Below are positions 9,578-22,646 of a DNA stretch of 64,000 nucleotides, piece by piece (positions within the stretch are counted from its first letter, which is position 1; each line of letters begins with the position of its first letter). The notes below the pieces were generated by a model. It saw only the letters and a program-made list of their open reading frames with translations, was not told where the DNA came from and did not search any database. A program made the position numbers and the translations under genes. The DNA comes from Skeletonema tropicum. Lineage: Eukaryota > Bacillariophyta > Thalassiosirophyceae > Thalassiosirales > Thalassiosiraceae. The DNA lies in assembly GCA_037178625.1 (NCBI GenBank), contig CM074129.1, positions 1,488,001 to 1,552,000 on the forward strand, given 5' to 3'.

Positions 9578-12469
9578 TTATACAGGTTCTATACATTCAT
9601 CAGCACGGGCACAAAGAAGATTTCCCGGGCACTCGACATCATTGCCACAAGGAAGGACACAACCGAAAAAGTCCAACTTCAACTCCCCAGTAGATGATGT
9701 TTTAGGATCAGCACAGTACAAGGGCGCATCAATTGTCGGCGATTTTGACGGAGCAGGTGATGGAGGTGGAGTAGGTTTGAGCTTAAACCCAGCATTGATG
9801 AACTTGTTGGAATCAAATCCTGGTCCTACAGTGAAGCAGTCTGTCTTGCCAATCTCATCTACGTCGCTATCGAGTGCTGAAGCATCGTTACCTGCAACTT
9901 GCTTAATTGTATAGTCGTAGTCATCACCTGGCGAAGGCTTGGAGAATTCAACGAAGTATTCATTTTCTTTAACATCTCTAAATTGGTAAAGTCCAGTCCC
10001 ATCTGCTGAAATTTCACTTTTCACATAATCAATTCCATCTTCTTTCGGGGTGCATAATCTGAGATTGGCAAAGACTCCCGCAAAGGGCTCTTCATTGGCA
10101 TATTCGAATATCCCATTCTGGTTTTCATCAAAGAACATAAATCCCTGAATCGTGTACGTTGCTGAACTGTTTGGGACAGTTGCAGCTACAGGAGGTGAAG
10201 TTACGGGAGCTTTCGTCGGTGGATTCGTTTTTGACACTGGCGGAGAAGTACCCTGTTTTGTTGGTGCTATCGTTGGTTTCCTCGTGAGTGATGGTGAGCT
10301 AATAGGCGCAGGTACTGATACTGGCTGCTGTTGAGGAGGGGCAGGTTGGCCACCAACATCACCTTCAACGAAGCTGGCACGTGCCAAAGACGAAAATATG
10401 CCTGGATCGGCAGCCTTGAGGTAACTTACGATTCTGTCCTGATATCGCTCCTGATACGGACGACGAACAATTGCGTCCACAGTAATCGCTGAATCAATCG
10501 TATCGTACTTGGTAGTTTGATTGTATGTCATGGCAAACCCATTCGCAGCATTTGTTTGCTGCAAGTCGCGACGACGAAGAAGATTGCGATGACGACGATT
10601 ACTATTCTGAACAAATTCAAACTTGCTCGCGACCACCCCAATCGTAACATTGCCAATACTCTCCAAAACATAATCACCATTACTGTAGGCATTGATAACT
10701 CTTGCAGAAAAGAAATTGTTCAAATACACCTCCAAATTCTTGGCAATTCGATTCATGGCATTGTTATCCAATTGACCTGGATTGATGACACCCTCGAATA
10801 AAAGTTTGTGATTGGTAGTGGTGATGGGACCAACTGTTATGGAGGGCGGTTTTTGTTGCGGCGGCGCAGGAACAGGTACTACCGACGGATTTTGTGGCGC
10901 AGGAGCAGAAGGAGGTATCCAACTCACACCACCACCACCACCGGATGATGATGTTGTTGGTGGAGTGGCGGCGGTAGGTGGAGTATTACCAACCGCCAAT
11001 TCCTCTTGTGTCGGTAAAGTCGTCGAACAGTCGACATTAGCTGCAAAGTCACAAACACCTTTCCTAACATCGTACAATGTCCCCGTGGGACAATATTGAA
11101 TTGGTCCCATGGCTGTTCCACTCTTGGAACATTCGATGAACCCCAAGCACCCCTTGGTAACTGTAGGTCCATCCTCCCCAATTTTACATTGGTACAGACC
11201 AAAATACGTCGGACTTGTCGTAGGGACAGGGATGGGTCGGAATGCATCAAATGGATCTTGATAATTTTGGGTATTTTCATCTCCATTATTATTGCCCTTG
11301 CCCACCACAACTGCAATGGCAACCACTACACCGATAATTAAAATGACAATTGATGGTATCAGAATCATTTTTGTCCTTCGTCGTTTGGCAGATTCTGTAG
11401 CATCCCCTCTGTCATAATATCGCTCTCGACTCTGTTTCTTTTCATATGCTTCTGCTTCGGCTCGATTCTCATAGGAGTGCTTGCTGCTGTTGTTGTTGGA
11501 TGAAGATCGTTTGTTGTTGTTGTTAGTTGGATCCTCTCTATATCCACCACGAGATTGCTTGTTGTTGTTTGGCACACCCGAAGTGTACATGATGGGATCA
11601 ATTATTGGAACTGTACCAGTCGCTCCACCTCTTGGTGGTGAATACTTTCGTTCCCCTCCTCCTCCTCCTGGATATGACATGTTGTGCTTCTGCTGTTGAT
11701 GACCTCTACTATCATAACTATTATCATAATACGGCTGCGATGGCATAGACGACGACAGTTGTTGCTGCTGCTGTTGTTGCTGACGAGGATTATTATTTCG
11801 TTGACGATGCTCCCTCATCCTTCTCCGATCAGACGATCTACCCTTATTATTACCACGATCACGATGATGATGATGACTCCTCAACCCTTCGTCAGGATGA
11901 TGATTCCTTGAAGAATTTGGATGATTCTGCCTCCTCCTACCCTCTCGATTTCGACTTCTACCATGATGCTGATTATTATTGTACTCATACCTCTCTCGAT
12001 GATGATTATGATAGTCACCACCATCACTTGAACTAGAACTATCGTCGCTACTACTATCATCGCTACCACTACTACTCGATGCACTCTCCTCACTGGCAAT
12101 ATCATCCATACGATTGGCCCCCCATGACGGATGCTGCCCATCATTATAATTAGTATTATTATGCGGTCCTTCAATAATGGTAGGGTCGGAGATTACCGAT
12201 GCTGCATCCAATCGTTTCGCCATTTCGAGTATTGAATCGTTATCGTCAATTTCGGTCGTGTCATCTTCTCCTACGCCCTCGTACGATGTCGAATTATTAG
12301 TATTGAGGTATTTATTAGTGGGCGCGGCGGCGGTAGAGTCATCATCAATTTCCGATAAGGAGTAGTAGTACGGTGAAGCGCCTGTTGACGGGGCGGTGGT
12401 GGCTGTACCGGTGGAGGCTCCTCCTTCTCTTGGTGGTGGGGGTGGTGGTGGATTGCTTTTCCTTGTCAT
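9578..12469 (-). CDS. Single-pass membrane protein with chitin-binding (CBM14) and SdrD_B-like domains
   Basis: Single-exon ORF, 963 residues. Residues 1-365 are disordered, rich in Asn, Ser, His, Gln and Arg, with a poly-Gln run near residue 235. One hydrophobic helix lies at about 367-390 (ILIPSIVILIIGVVVAIAVVV) after a basic KRRRTK stop, giving a probable cytoplasmic N-terminus and outside C-terminus. Residues about 425-481 have the six-Cys spacing of CBM14/peritrophin-A (YQC...GCxxFIEC...YCPxGTxYD...GVC...DC), known to bind chitin. A Pro/Thr-rich linker follows, then at about 770-895 an SdrD_B-like beta-sandwich (GFMFFDENQNGIFE... start, calcium-type Asp/Asn residues), and a terminal Cys-rich 40-residue piece. 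Probably a surface or wall-anchoring protein; the adjacent GH19 gene supports a chitin link. Domain calls are by pattern. Confidence 0.8.
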   Translation of the reverse strand: MTRKSNPPPPPPPREGGASTGTATTAPSTGASPYYYSLSEIDDDSTAAAPTNKYLNTNNSTSYEGVGEDDTTEIDDNDSILEMAKRLDAASVISDPTIIEGPHNNTNYNDGQHPSWGANRMDDIASEESASSSSGSDDSSSDDSSSSSDGGDYHNHHRERYEYNNNQHHGRSRNREGRRRQNHPNSSRNHHPDEGLRSHHHHRDRGNNKGRSSDRRRMREHRQRNNNPRQQQQQQQQLSSSMPSQPYYDNSYDSRGHQQQKHNMSYPGGGGGERKYSPPRGGATGTVPIIDPIMYTSGVPNNNKQSRGGYREDPTNNNNKRSSSNNNSSKHSYENRAEAEAYEKKQSRERYYDRGDATESAKRRRTKMILIPSIVILIIGVVVAIAVVVGKGNNNGDENTQNYQDPFDAFRPIPVPTTSPTYFGLYQCKIGEDGPTVTKGCLGFIECSKSGTAMGPIQYCPTGTLYDVRKGVCDFAANVDCSTTLPTQEELAVGNTPPTAATPPTTSSSGGGGGVSWIPPSAPAPQNPSVVPVPAPPQQKPPSITVGPITTTNHKLLFEGVINPGQLDNNAMNRIAKNLEVYLNNFFSARVINAYSNGDYVLESIGNVTIGVVASKFEFVQNSNRRHRNLLRRRDLQQTNAANGFAMTYNQTTKYDTIDSAITVDAIVRRPYQERYQDRIVSYLKAADPGIFSSLARASFVEGDVGGQPAPPQQQPVSVPAPISSPSLTRKPTIAPTKQGTSPPVSKTNPPTKAPVTSPPVAATVPNSSATYTIQGFMFFDENQNGIFEYANEEPFAGVFANLRLCTPKEDGIDYVKSEISADGTGLYQFRDVKENEYFVEFSKPSPGDDYDYTIKQVAGNDASALDSDVDEIGKTDCFTVGPGFDSNKFINAGFKLKPTPPPSPAPSKSPTIDAPLYCADPKTSSTGELKLDFFGCVLPCGNDVECPGNLLCARADECIEPV

Positions 12470-13075
12470 GATATTACTTATGTTTTAAACTTGACACAAA
12501 TAATGTTAGGATATTCATATGATGTGATCAATCAGTAGATGTATATATGCAACCATATTTGATCAACATGGTGCCTGCCACAATGAATGAAGGCTGTATG
12601 TATAAGTAGTAGAATTGCCTCGTCATGCTTCACTTTATGTCACGATGCTTCGCCTTCGCGCGATGCATCGTGGGGCTGATCAAAATCGCAATCGTCTGGA
12701 TAAATCTCAGGCTTGCTTGTGTGGAATGTAGCTAGAAGTATGTAGCTGGCTGGGTCGAAGGAGTCTATCATTAGAGCGGCTATTCCTTGGCGTCAAAAAT
12801 TTTGAATCGTATCAAAAAACACACACACTTTCTACCCAGCCAGGGCACATCTGCTTTCTACGAACATCATCTCTGTTCATGATGTGTAGCCATGATGTGT
12901 AGATGGAGCTAGTAGCCATCATTTCTAACATCGGAGATCTTTGAGCACATCATGCTCGCTTCAGCGTCGTAGTCAGCAACAAAAATCATTGATTTCACTC
13001 ATCTCAAGAGGAGACGAGCGGATCGATAGGCTCTAAATTCAGAAATACAAAGATCTCAAACTATCAATCTCCAAG
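12470..13075. other. Divergent promoter region
   Basis: A 606-base gap between the start of the CBM14/SdrD_B gene (minus) and the Thr-rich membrane protein (plus). No ORF with coding character. It must hold both 5' regions; no specific motif is claimed. Confidence 0.5.
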
Positions 13076-13798
13076 ATGACATCATCACAAATAACCTACG
13101 ATGCCATAATGGCATTGCAAAACTCCACATTCCATCATGAATGCTTCATCTCCATTGTGCAAGATGCAACCACCACACTACCATCCACCACAACAACATC
13201 TGAACAACCAACCACACCCACATCATCAACTACAATTACAACCAGCCCAATCATCTACTGCAACTTTTTATTCCCCATCGGTCTTAATGCCACTGTCGAA
13301 ATCAAAGATGTCCCATGCAGTCAATTCACATCTGCAGCGTCCAACGCTACCATCTACAGTGAAGGAGAGGCCACAGCCGTACTCAAACCGACAATCACAC
13401 CGGAAGAAAAACTGTCGGGAGGAGTATTAGGAACATTCATTTCTCATGAATACTGTGCACGAATCGACATTTTATTCGATCGGGATGAAGATGGGATGGC
13501 CGAGTCGGTTATGTATAATCGATTTACGATTCCGATTTCGTATAAATTTGAAAAGGGGAGTAGTAGTAGCAGCAACAACGGCAGTGATGCAAGGATTGTT
13601 TCGGCAAATGTCAACGGAAAAGAACGACAGTCTGTAGTTCAAGTAAGACCAATCATTGGTGCAATGATTGTCGGATTATTAACTGCGTTATTGTTAGTAT
13701 TGATTGCGCGTCGATGTAAGCGGTATCGATCGAATAGGAGAAAGGAGGAACAGATGAATGTGGAGGTTACCCCTTTGCCCAGCGGACTTTTGATATAA
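13076..13798 (+). CDS. Hypothetical Thr-rich single-pass membrane protein
   Basis: ORF of 240 residues, not matched to any family I know. There is a Thr/Ser/Pro-rich stretch at residues 30-60 (likely O-glycosylated), then a beta-rich part at 60-165 with four Cys, several N-glycosylation sites (NAT) and a calcium-like acidic run 'DRDEDGMAES'. One transmembrane helix (IIGAMIVGLLTALLLVLIA) lies at about residues 194-213 and is followed by a basic cytoplasmic tail. There is no clear N-terminal signal peptide, so a short 5' exon may be missing. It is divergent from the CBM14/SdrD_B gene and shares its one-helix, outside-domain style, so a surface role is inferred. Confidence 0.6.
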   Translation: MTSSQITYDAIMALQNSTFHHECFISIVQDATTTLPSTTTTSEQPTTPTSSTTITTSPIIYCNFLFPIGLNATVEIKDVPCSQFTSAASNATIYSEGEATAVLKPTITPEEKLSGGVLGTFISHEYCARIDILFDRDEDGMAESVMYNRFTIPISYKFEKGSSSSSNNGSDARIVSANVNGKERQSVVQVRPIIGAMIVGLLTALLLVLIARRCKRYRSNRRKEEQMNVEVTPLPSGLLI

Positions 13799-14189
13799 GT
13801 AGTCCAATTTTCAGAGTGTCACCCTCAACCTATGATATCCCATGGGAGCGAGCGAAGCGAGCGACCTTACTTCTCTCTATAATCAATATATGAACCAATA
13901 TCAGATAAAGTGGTATTACTATATTACCGAAGCGTGGATGACTACGCTTTCGAATTAACTTCTTCAGCGGATAGCAATAGTAATAGTGAGGATAGGCGGC
14001 TTTGTCGATGCAAAGTTGCGAGTCATTTAGCTCTCCCTCGTTGACACGAGTTTTCTCCTTGAATGGATACGTGTCTCTGTGGGGTCATTCCTCGTTATCT
14101 AAAATAGGTAAGTTTGTACAATTGCTTCCCTCAGCAAGTGTAGCTGCCGGGTAGGCAGCGGAACAAGCTGAGGGAAAGGAAGGGGAGGA
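13799..14189. other. 3' flank of the retroelement
   Basis: No gene. It holds a local palindrome-like GAGCGAGCGAAGCGAGCGA at 13846-13861. The 13-mer starting at 13844 recurs as its reverse complement at 15755-15767 near the other end of the reverse-transcriptase ORF. This may or may not be a terminal repeat of the element. Confidence 0.4.
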
Positions 14190-15794
14190 CTACGATTCTG
14201 TTGTCCTCCCCAGGTAGGTACTTACCTCCTCACCTCTGTTTTGAAAGAGGGAGGTTTGAGAGACAATATCTCCAATGTTTTTTGCTCTCTTATAGCATAC
14301 TACCATCTTTTCGATTCCGATTGTGTCGCGTAGGGTGGTAGAAAGCTCCTCCTCATATATCTGTTGACAGGTTCGACTAGGGATGTAATGAGGGTGGAAT
14401 CGACCGAGTTTCAAATAGATGTTTTTGTCATTATCTGAGGTGGTAGATTCTGAGATGGCTTGGGGCAGTGGAGGTGGGTTGCAGACTTTGTAGTTTGCAT
14501 TTACGAACATTCGTTTCAGTTGGTCGAAGTCCCATCCTCTGTCGAGCAAGCGTTGGAAGAATAGTCTTGCTACCTCGACATAGTCTTTTTTATCGGTGCA
14601 CTGCCAATAGTATCTCTTGAGTTCGCCAAATATTACCCCTTTCATCGTGTTCCTCTGATGAGCAGAAGATGGCAGTAGGTAGAGGTAGAGGTAGAGGTTC
14701 ATTGGCTTTTGGTATGTCTTAGTTGAGACAATACCTTCTGGCGAAATGGAAATGATTAAGTCTAAGAAGATTCCTTTGTCGGCAGGTTCTTCAACCTTCC
14801 AACGGAGGATTCCAAAGTCGTTGATGTCTTGCTTGAGGTCGTGAAAGCGCCTAAGGCTTCCAAGCCATAGGACAGATAGGTCATCGACGAAACGTGCAAG
14901 GTCTTGGATTTCTTCCGAATAGCCAGGGAGGAGTCTAATTTTCTCATGCCAGCCATAGTAAAGGCCAGCGTACATGACTGCGACTGATGTACCCATCGCA
15001 GTGCCACATAGTTGTTTGAAAAAGCAGTCTCCAAATTGGGTAATGTTGTTCTTCATAATAAAGCTCAGAGCTTCCAGAATAAGTTTGATGTCCGGGAAGT
15101 CGTCTGGAAGTTGGTTGTTTTCTTTCAGATGGTTGAGCCATACTCCGATGATTTCGATGCCATGATTGATAGTGATATTGTCGTACATGGCGGTAGCATC
15201 AGCAGTAATAATCTTCGTCCCTGCTGGCCATTGTTTGTTAGTCAGTCGGGCGTGATATTCTTTGCTGTCTTTGATGTTCGACGGAATAAATTGAACAAGT
15301 TTTTGCAACTCGTAGTCTAGCCACTTGCTAATACTCTCAGGTCCAGTTCCACATTTAGCGTTAACTGGTCGGAGGGCGGTAGGTGTTTTATGGACTTTTG
15401 CGGTTGCTCTGAATCTTCCTTGCCTGCTACCAGCGGCTTCATAGCACTTGTTGATGTAAATCTTGATGTGCTCTGGGATCGCTGCTGAGTTCTTGATACT
15501 GCCTACTTTATATGCCATCAAATTGAGTTGCCTCCGAAGTGCAATTCGATTGAGGTACTCATATTGGCTCTCCTTCCCAAGGAAAGCTTTGAGGCACCAT
15601 CGAATGTATACAGAACGTTCGATAATGACAGGCCCTAAATTTTTGTCTGCGAAGATAATGATCAGATTGGGGTTGTTCTTGAGGCTATATAGTACTGAGA
15701 ACTCTTGTTTAGAAAGATTCGGTTGAGACCATTTACTGGCGAATTTGGCGTGCTTTCGCTCGCTCCCGCATTGATAAAGAAACGGCTGGGCCAT
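14190..15794 (-). mobile_element. Penelope-like element reverse transcriptase, uninterrupted ORF
   Basis: ORF of 534 residues with the ordered blocks of Penelope-like RTs. These are 'ADKNLGPVIIER' (about residue 49), 'FRATAKVHKTP...LRPVNA...ISKWLDYEL', the palm block with 'DATAMYDNI', 'LCGTAMGTSVAVMYAGLYYG', the catalytic 'RFVDDL' (Asp304-Asp305), 'FLDLIISISPEGIVSTKTYQKPMN', 'SSAHQRNTMKGVI' and 'FFQRLLDRGW'. These elements copy RNA into DNA at a nicked or exposed end. I see no GIY-YIG endonuclease after the RT, so it is either 3'-truncated or of the endonuclease-lacking group described at telomeres of other eukaryotes. The Met start follows a plausible upstream segment, so the N-terminus may be incomplete. 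Flanks carry no ORFs in common with the RT. No stop or frameshift is present, so the copy is young or kept. Confidence 0.82.
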
Positions 15795-16795
15795 ATATAC
15801 GAATAAGGAACGTCATATGGGCATAGACATGATGTGACTATGGATCTGTGGGGGTACCGAAGGTAGAATACGGCGCCATTGTACCAATCCGGGGATATCC
15901 TTGCCCACCCCTTCTTGCTCTGCACCAAGGCAGAGAGAAAAAGAATCTCGACAGAGGAGAAGAACCAGAGTAAGATTTCCTTTGATAAAATAGTTCTTTA
16001 GTTTGGGAGGTGCGTGAGGAGGTTGGAGCGTCATTGTACATTTCCACGCCGCCAACATTGGCACCTATCCCTCTATGAATTGAGAAAGCATGCCTTATCC
16101 GCTCTCCTTTTTCAGTTGGTATTGGCCACATTGTTCATCCAGCGATTCGTTGCAGTATACCATAGAGAGCCATTGGTATGGCGAGGTGGTGGGACGGCAC
16201 GCCGCGCGAGTTGGGCCGCCGGACTGCCGCCGGATCTAATACCTGAGCGTTCAACATGAGGTGAAAAAATAAGTGAAACATGCAACTAACTAAAATTCAT
16301 TAGTTTCTCTTTAGATCGCATAGGTACGGCCTTTGCGCTCTTTCAATTCAGTGTCATTAGCAAGATCGAAGATAGATAGAGGGAGATAGAGGGCTTTATT
16401 TACCAAGGCGGGCACATTGTACACGAGGATGGCAAGCATCTAGGCCATTACTATCGCAATCATTTCACCTTGCTCCTACATGTCATTACCATTGTATCTA
16501 CAAATGAGAACTTCGTTAGGAGCGTTTCTTGCTGATGATGGAGTATTTCTATCTGTTCTTGTGAGGTCGAGATGTTGAGCGAAGTCTTCCACTTGCCAGC
16601 TTAGACTTGGTGTTCTACATCTTGCACATAATGCAAGAGCAACGAAGTTCGTCAAAGAATAAGTTGTCTTCCACTACTAAGTTTACTTTAACTTGTACCT
16701 TACTTATTGCATTTCGTATATATTCATTCAGTACAAGTCTTGCCGCCAAATGAATGCGAAGAAAAAGCCTCGCGTCGCCATCCTGGACTCTCTCC
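15795..16795. other. Intergenic region upstream of the retroelement and downstream of the JmjC gene
   Basis: About 1 kb. The part 16170-16245 is clearly GC-richer than its surroundings. Short minus-strand ORFs at 15813-16131 overlap each other in two frames and look non-coding. It could include 5' parts of the Penelope-like element. No gene supported. Confidence 0.4.
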
Positions 16796-18586
16796 CTAGA
16801 TCTTGACCCATGAAAAATAACCGTAGTAGAATAAACAAGGTGGCGGGTCTCGTAACAAGAGATCATTGTTCGTCTCATCGTTATCAAAGGCTCCTCCTCG
16901 GGATTCACATTCCAAGCACCAATCCATCATTGGGCCATACTCCTCTGTTTCCAAAATGACACGAATATAGCTCTCGTACATGTCGTTGCCAGCAAAGTTG
17001 ACATTCAGGATATATTGCTTGCTACAGTGATTGGATGGAGTCATTCCGTCTGTTGCTGTGTCAAGATGTTGAGCGATATCTTCCATTGCCAATAAAGTCG
17101 CTAGAGGGTTCTTTGCCAACTTAGTATTTGGAGGCTGACGACATGACCAGCCTGGAGGACCTACAAAGTCATCCATGGGAATAATGATTCCAGATGTTGG
17201 TGAATCTTCATCCTCACTGTTCTCTCCATCACTCTGCCCTTCTTCCTTTTCTTCAATAAACTCATCTCTTTCCTCCTCGTCCTCCTGACTTTCCATGTTT
17301 TCGACGCTATCATCTTTGCTTGCATCCGATCCAGATGCAATATCATCTTCATTCCCAATCGGTGGATATTGCAACGCTGGTGGAAGAATATTCTGAGCAC
17401 CTCCCTTTTTTACAAACTCACTAATCATCTCAGGTAATCTACTCATCATACTATCCAAACGTGTTGTTGCGTCTTCTCCTCCTCCTGGACGAGATGTAAC
17501 TATCTCCCTCCAACCTTCATCACTCCCAACCAGCAAGTGCTGTAATGCTTCTGACATGAGTTTTGCATATGTCGTGCCCATTAGGCTTACGTTTAATGAT
17601 ATTCCTGGCTCAATAGTTTCGACCTTATGCCACATTCCAGAAGGGAAGTAAAAACAATCTCCTGGGTGCAAAGTGATTGACATTTCTGGTCCATACGCAT
17701 TATTTTCACCATAGTCAAATCCATATGCGCTAGTATCAGTATCGCAAGATGACATACACGATAAACGAGCAACCTTCAACTGATTCTCAATTACTGACCC
17801 TTCCCGAGCATAATGCGGGGTAGTACCCCGTAGTGGATGTCGCACTCTCCCTCTGCGCAATGTCCATTTCTTTACTCCACTTAATTGGATTGTGAAGTTT
17901 TCTTGAAAGTCCGTATGCCACCCAGTAAGATGAGAAACACTTCCATTATCTTTGCTTTTACTGCTCGAAGAAGAAGAAGAAGAAGAGGTGCTGATGAATA
18001 ACTCCACCTCACCGCGTCCTAACGTGGTACCTCCACCAATTGTGACAACATCGGCATGTGGTGGATGGTAATGTCCCCCACCTAATCCGGTAGATCGCAG
18101 CAACGATGGAACCAACAACTGCTCCAAAGCTGGTGGAGCACGACAGTACGCAGGATGTGATCCAGATTGATGCAACGCAAATGCAGATTCTGGATCTGAA
18201 ATCTCCACACTGTTGAGAGCAGCCTTTGAGTCTGACTTGGAGGGAGGTGGTCGGAGCCACAGGAAAACATTTTCACTGGAAGTCTCTGCAAATATTTCTT
18301 TCACATTCAGACCGAAAAGAAAAGTATCGCAGATGTAGGATACGAGCTCTTCATTCCCAGCTAATTTGTTGTGTTTACGATTGATGCACACAGCGTCTTT
18401 GCGGAAATGATTCTTTAGGAAATGTTCTGTTGTCATGGGGTAGAGCATGTCATCCAACAAGTTACTTGATTCTGGGCGGAAAATATTATTCGGAGCATCC
18501 TTCTGCTTCTCCTCTGTTCGTGCCCTTTTCTTCTTAGGCGCACCATCGCGATGATCTTGCACAACGATCACTGGCTCTTGAGACAT
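16796..18586 (-). CDS. JmjC/cupin-type Fe(II)/2-oxoglutarate oxygenase (NO66/MINA-like)
   Basis: 596 residues. I start at the ATG at 18586; the open frame runs six codons further up but only to a TTG. The N-terminus carries a basic nuclear-signal-like run (PKKKRARTEEK). The double-stranded beta-helix core shows 'GWHTDFQENFTIQLSGVKKW' with His224 and Asp226 as the HxD iron ligands, and 'PSGMWHKVE' with His320 as the distal ligand; downstream 'SLNVSLMGTTYAKLM' fits the family. Such enzymes hydroxylate ribosomal proteins or demethylate histones; the arrangement resembles the cupin_4/NO66-MINA group more than chromatin demethylases, and no PHD or Tudor domain is present. An acidic Glu/Asp-rich loop (about 400-450) follows. 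The C-terminal about 90 residues are unassigned. Confidence 0.75.
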   Translation of the reverse strand: MSQEPVIVVQDHRDGAPKKKRARTEEKQKDAPNNIFRPESSNLLDDMLYPMTTEHFLKNHFRKDAVCINRKHNKLAGNEELVSYICDTFLFGLNVKEIFAETSSENVFLWLRPPPSKSDSKAALNSVEISDPESAFALHQSGSHPAYCRAPPALEQLLVPSLLRSTGLGGGHYHPPHADVVTIGGGTTLGRGEVELFISTSSSSSSSSSKSKDNGSVSHLTGWHTDFQENFTIQLSGVKKWTLRRGRVRHPLRGTTPHYAREGSVIENQLKVARLSCMSSCDTDTSAYGFDYGENNAYGPEMSITLHPGDCFYFPSGMWHKVETIEPGISLNVSLMGTTYAKLMSEALQHLLVGSDEGWREIVTSRPGGGEDATTRLDSMMSRLPEMISEFVKKGGAQNILPPALQYPPIGNEDDIASGSDASKDDSVENMESQEDEEERDEFIEEKEEGQSDGENSEDEDSPTSGIIIPMDDFVGPPGWSCRQPPNTKLAKNPLATLLAMEDIAQHLDTATDGMTPSNHCSKQYILNVNFAGNDMYESYIRVILETEEYGPMMDWCLECESRGGAFDNDETNNDLLLRDPPPCLFYYGYFSWVKI

Positions 18587-18939
18587 TTTAACTCTTCTGA
18601 ACAACAGTAGTATGGTGAGTGGATGATACTATAATGGGCGGCGTTTTTGTGGTTACCCAGCATCCAGCGTTGCCGGATTGTGATCTCCAACCATCATCTT
18701 CGTGTGAAGATGATGGTGGAGATTGATGGACGTGATGTTGTCGGCGATACCATGGCGATCACAGGAAAATCAAGATACCGGGTGCTGGTAGATTTGCTGC
18801 AAACACAGAGGAGAAAAGCACGGACAGGAATTAAAGTGGTATGTTGCAGTTATTGAATAAATAAATACAAAGTTAATCAGATTAGATATCTACTGCCTTT
18901 AAGAGAGTTTGAAAGCTGCTCTCCTACCTCTAACATGAA
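18587..18939. other. Intergenic region
   Basis: Gap of 353 bases between two minus-strand genes; 5' flank of the JmjC gene and 3' flank of the EF-hand gene. Nothing else seen. Confidence 0.5.
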
Positions 18940-19785
18940 TTAAATAGGTACATAAACAGATCTATTGATACTTCTCTCTCTAGGTCTAGAAGCCTCTTCA
19001 CTCCATTCTGAAGCGACTTTGCCATCGCAAGAGTCCACGTCCAACGACTCAACAAAGATTGCAAATTCGTGTTCTGTCATTCCATCCGATTCATTGCTGA
19101 ACCAATTTTTCTCATCTGCATCACCAGTTCCCAACACTATCAATCTCAGATCCTCCATTGTCCAATCCAAGTTCCCAACTTTGTTCAACCAGTCTAGAAA
19201 ATCTTCCATCGTGACATGATTAGATTGATGCGCATCTATAGCTAGGAAAAGTGAGGTTTCTTTCATTGCTGACCCAAACTTTACTGGCGAGTTGGATGAA
19301 TGAGAATTGAGGAGTTGTCGTAGTTGATTTCGGAGATTCTTGCGCTTTGTGTTAGGCTGGATTAGAATAGGTGCTACATAGTCAACATCTGTATCGAATT
19401 GAAAGCCGACCGCGGCAGCAAGTCCAGATTGGGACATAGGATATGTCGTATTTGAAACTTCATTATAATATTTTGCGAACTCCACATACTTCATGCCAGA
19501 AGCATCACCGTTGAGCGATGCATGAGAAAACATCCACTCTTCTTGTTCCTTTGTCACGTCAATCTCAAATTCATTATGTAGAACAGTGCGTATGTCACTG
19601 GGTGATACTCTCCCATCACCATCCACATCAAGGAAAAGGAAGGCGTCGTGGACGGATTTTGTCTTGGCTTGGAGTTTCCGTATGAGAGCTATCTCAAACG
19701 GATGAGGATGAAATACTTTAATTTTCGAGCTTTTCGCGTGTGTGTCGTCCGGGCGCGTGCCAATATATGTTCCTGGTGGGTCCAT
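18940..19785 (-). CDS. EF-hand calcium-binding protein
   Basis: 281 residues, single exon. One canonical EF-hand loop sits at residues 53-64 (DVDGDGRVSPSD, Asp at positions 1, 3, 5 and 12, Gly at 6). Two further helix-loop-helix units are degenerate and lack several liganding acids: about 88-100 'ASLNGDASGMKYVEFAKYY', and about 195-215 'AIDAHQSNHVTMEDFLDWL'. This is a calmodulin-like layout in which one site probably binds Ca2+. No kinase, membrane or targeting segment was seen. It shares a 259-base divergent region with the CDC48 gene. Specific role unknown. Confidence 0.72.
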   Translation of the reverse strand: MDPPGTYIGTRPDDTHAKSSKIKVFHPHPFEIALIRKLQAKTKSVHDAFLFLDVDGDGRVSPSDIRTVLHNEFEIDVTKEQEEWMFSHASLNGDASGMKYVEFAKYYNEVSNTTYPMSQSGLAAAVGFQFDTDVDYVAPILIQPNTKRKNLRNQLRQLLNSHSSNSPVKFGSAMKETSLFLAIDAHQSNHVTMEDFLDWLNKVGNLDWTMEDLRLIVLGTGDADEKNWFSNESDGMTEHEFAIFVESLDVDSCDGKVASEWSEEASRPRERSINRSVYVPI

Positions 19786-22624
<2,839 letters not shown>

Positions 22625-22646
22625 ATTTTATAACGGCAGTGCCAAG

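Noticed and set aside
14640..14670. Hammerhead ribozyme, as found in some Penelope-like elements
   Set aside because: A CTGATGAG core occurs but on the opposite strand within the RT CDS, and the following GAAA and stems are missing.
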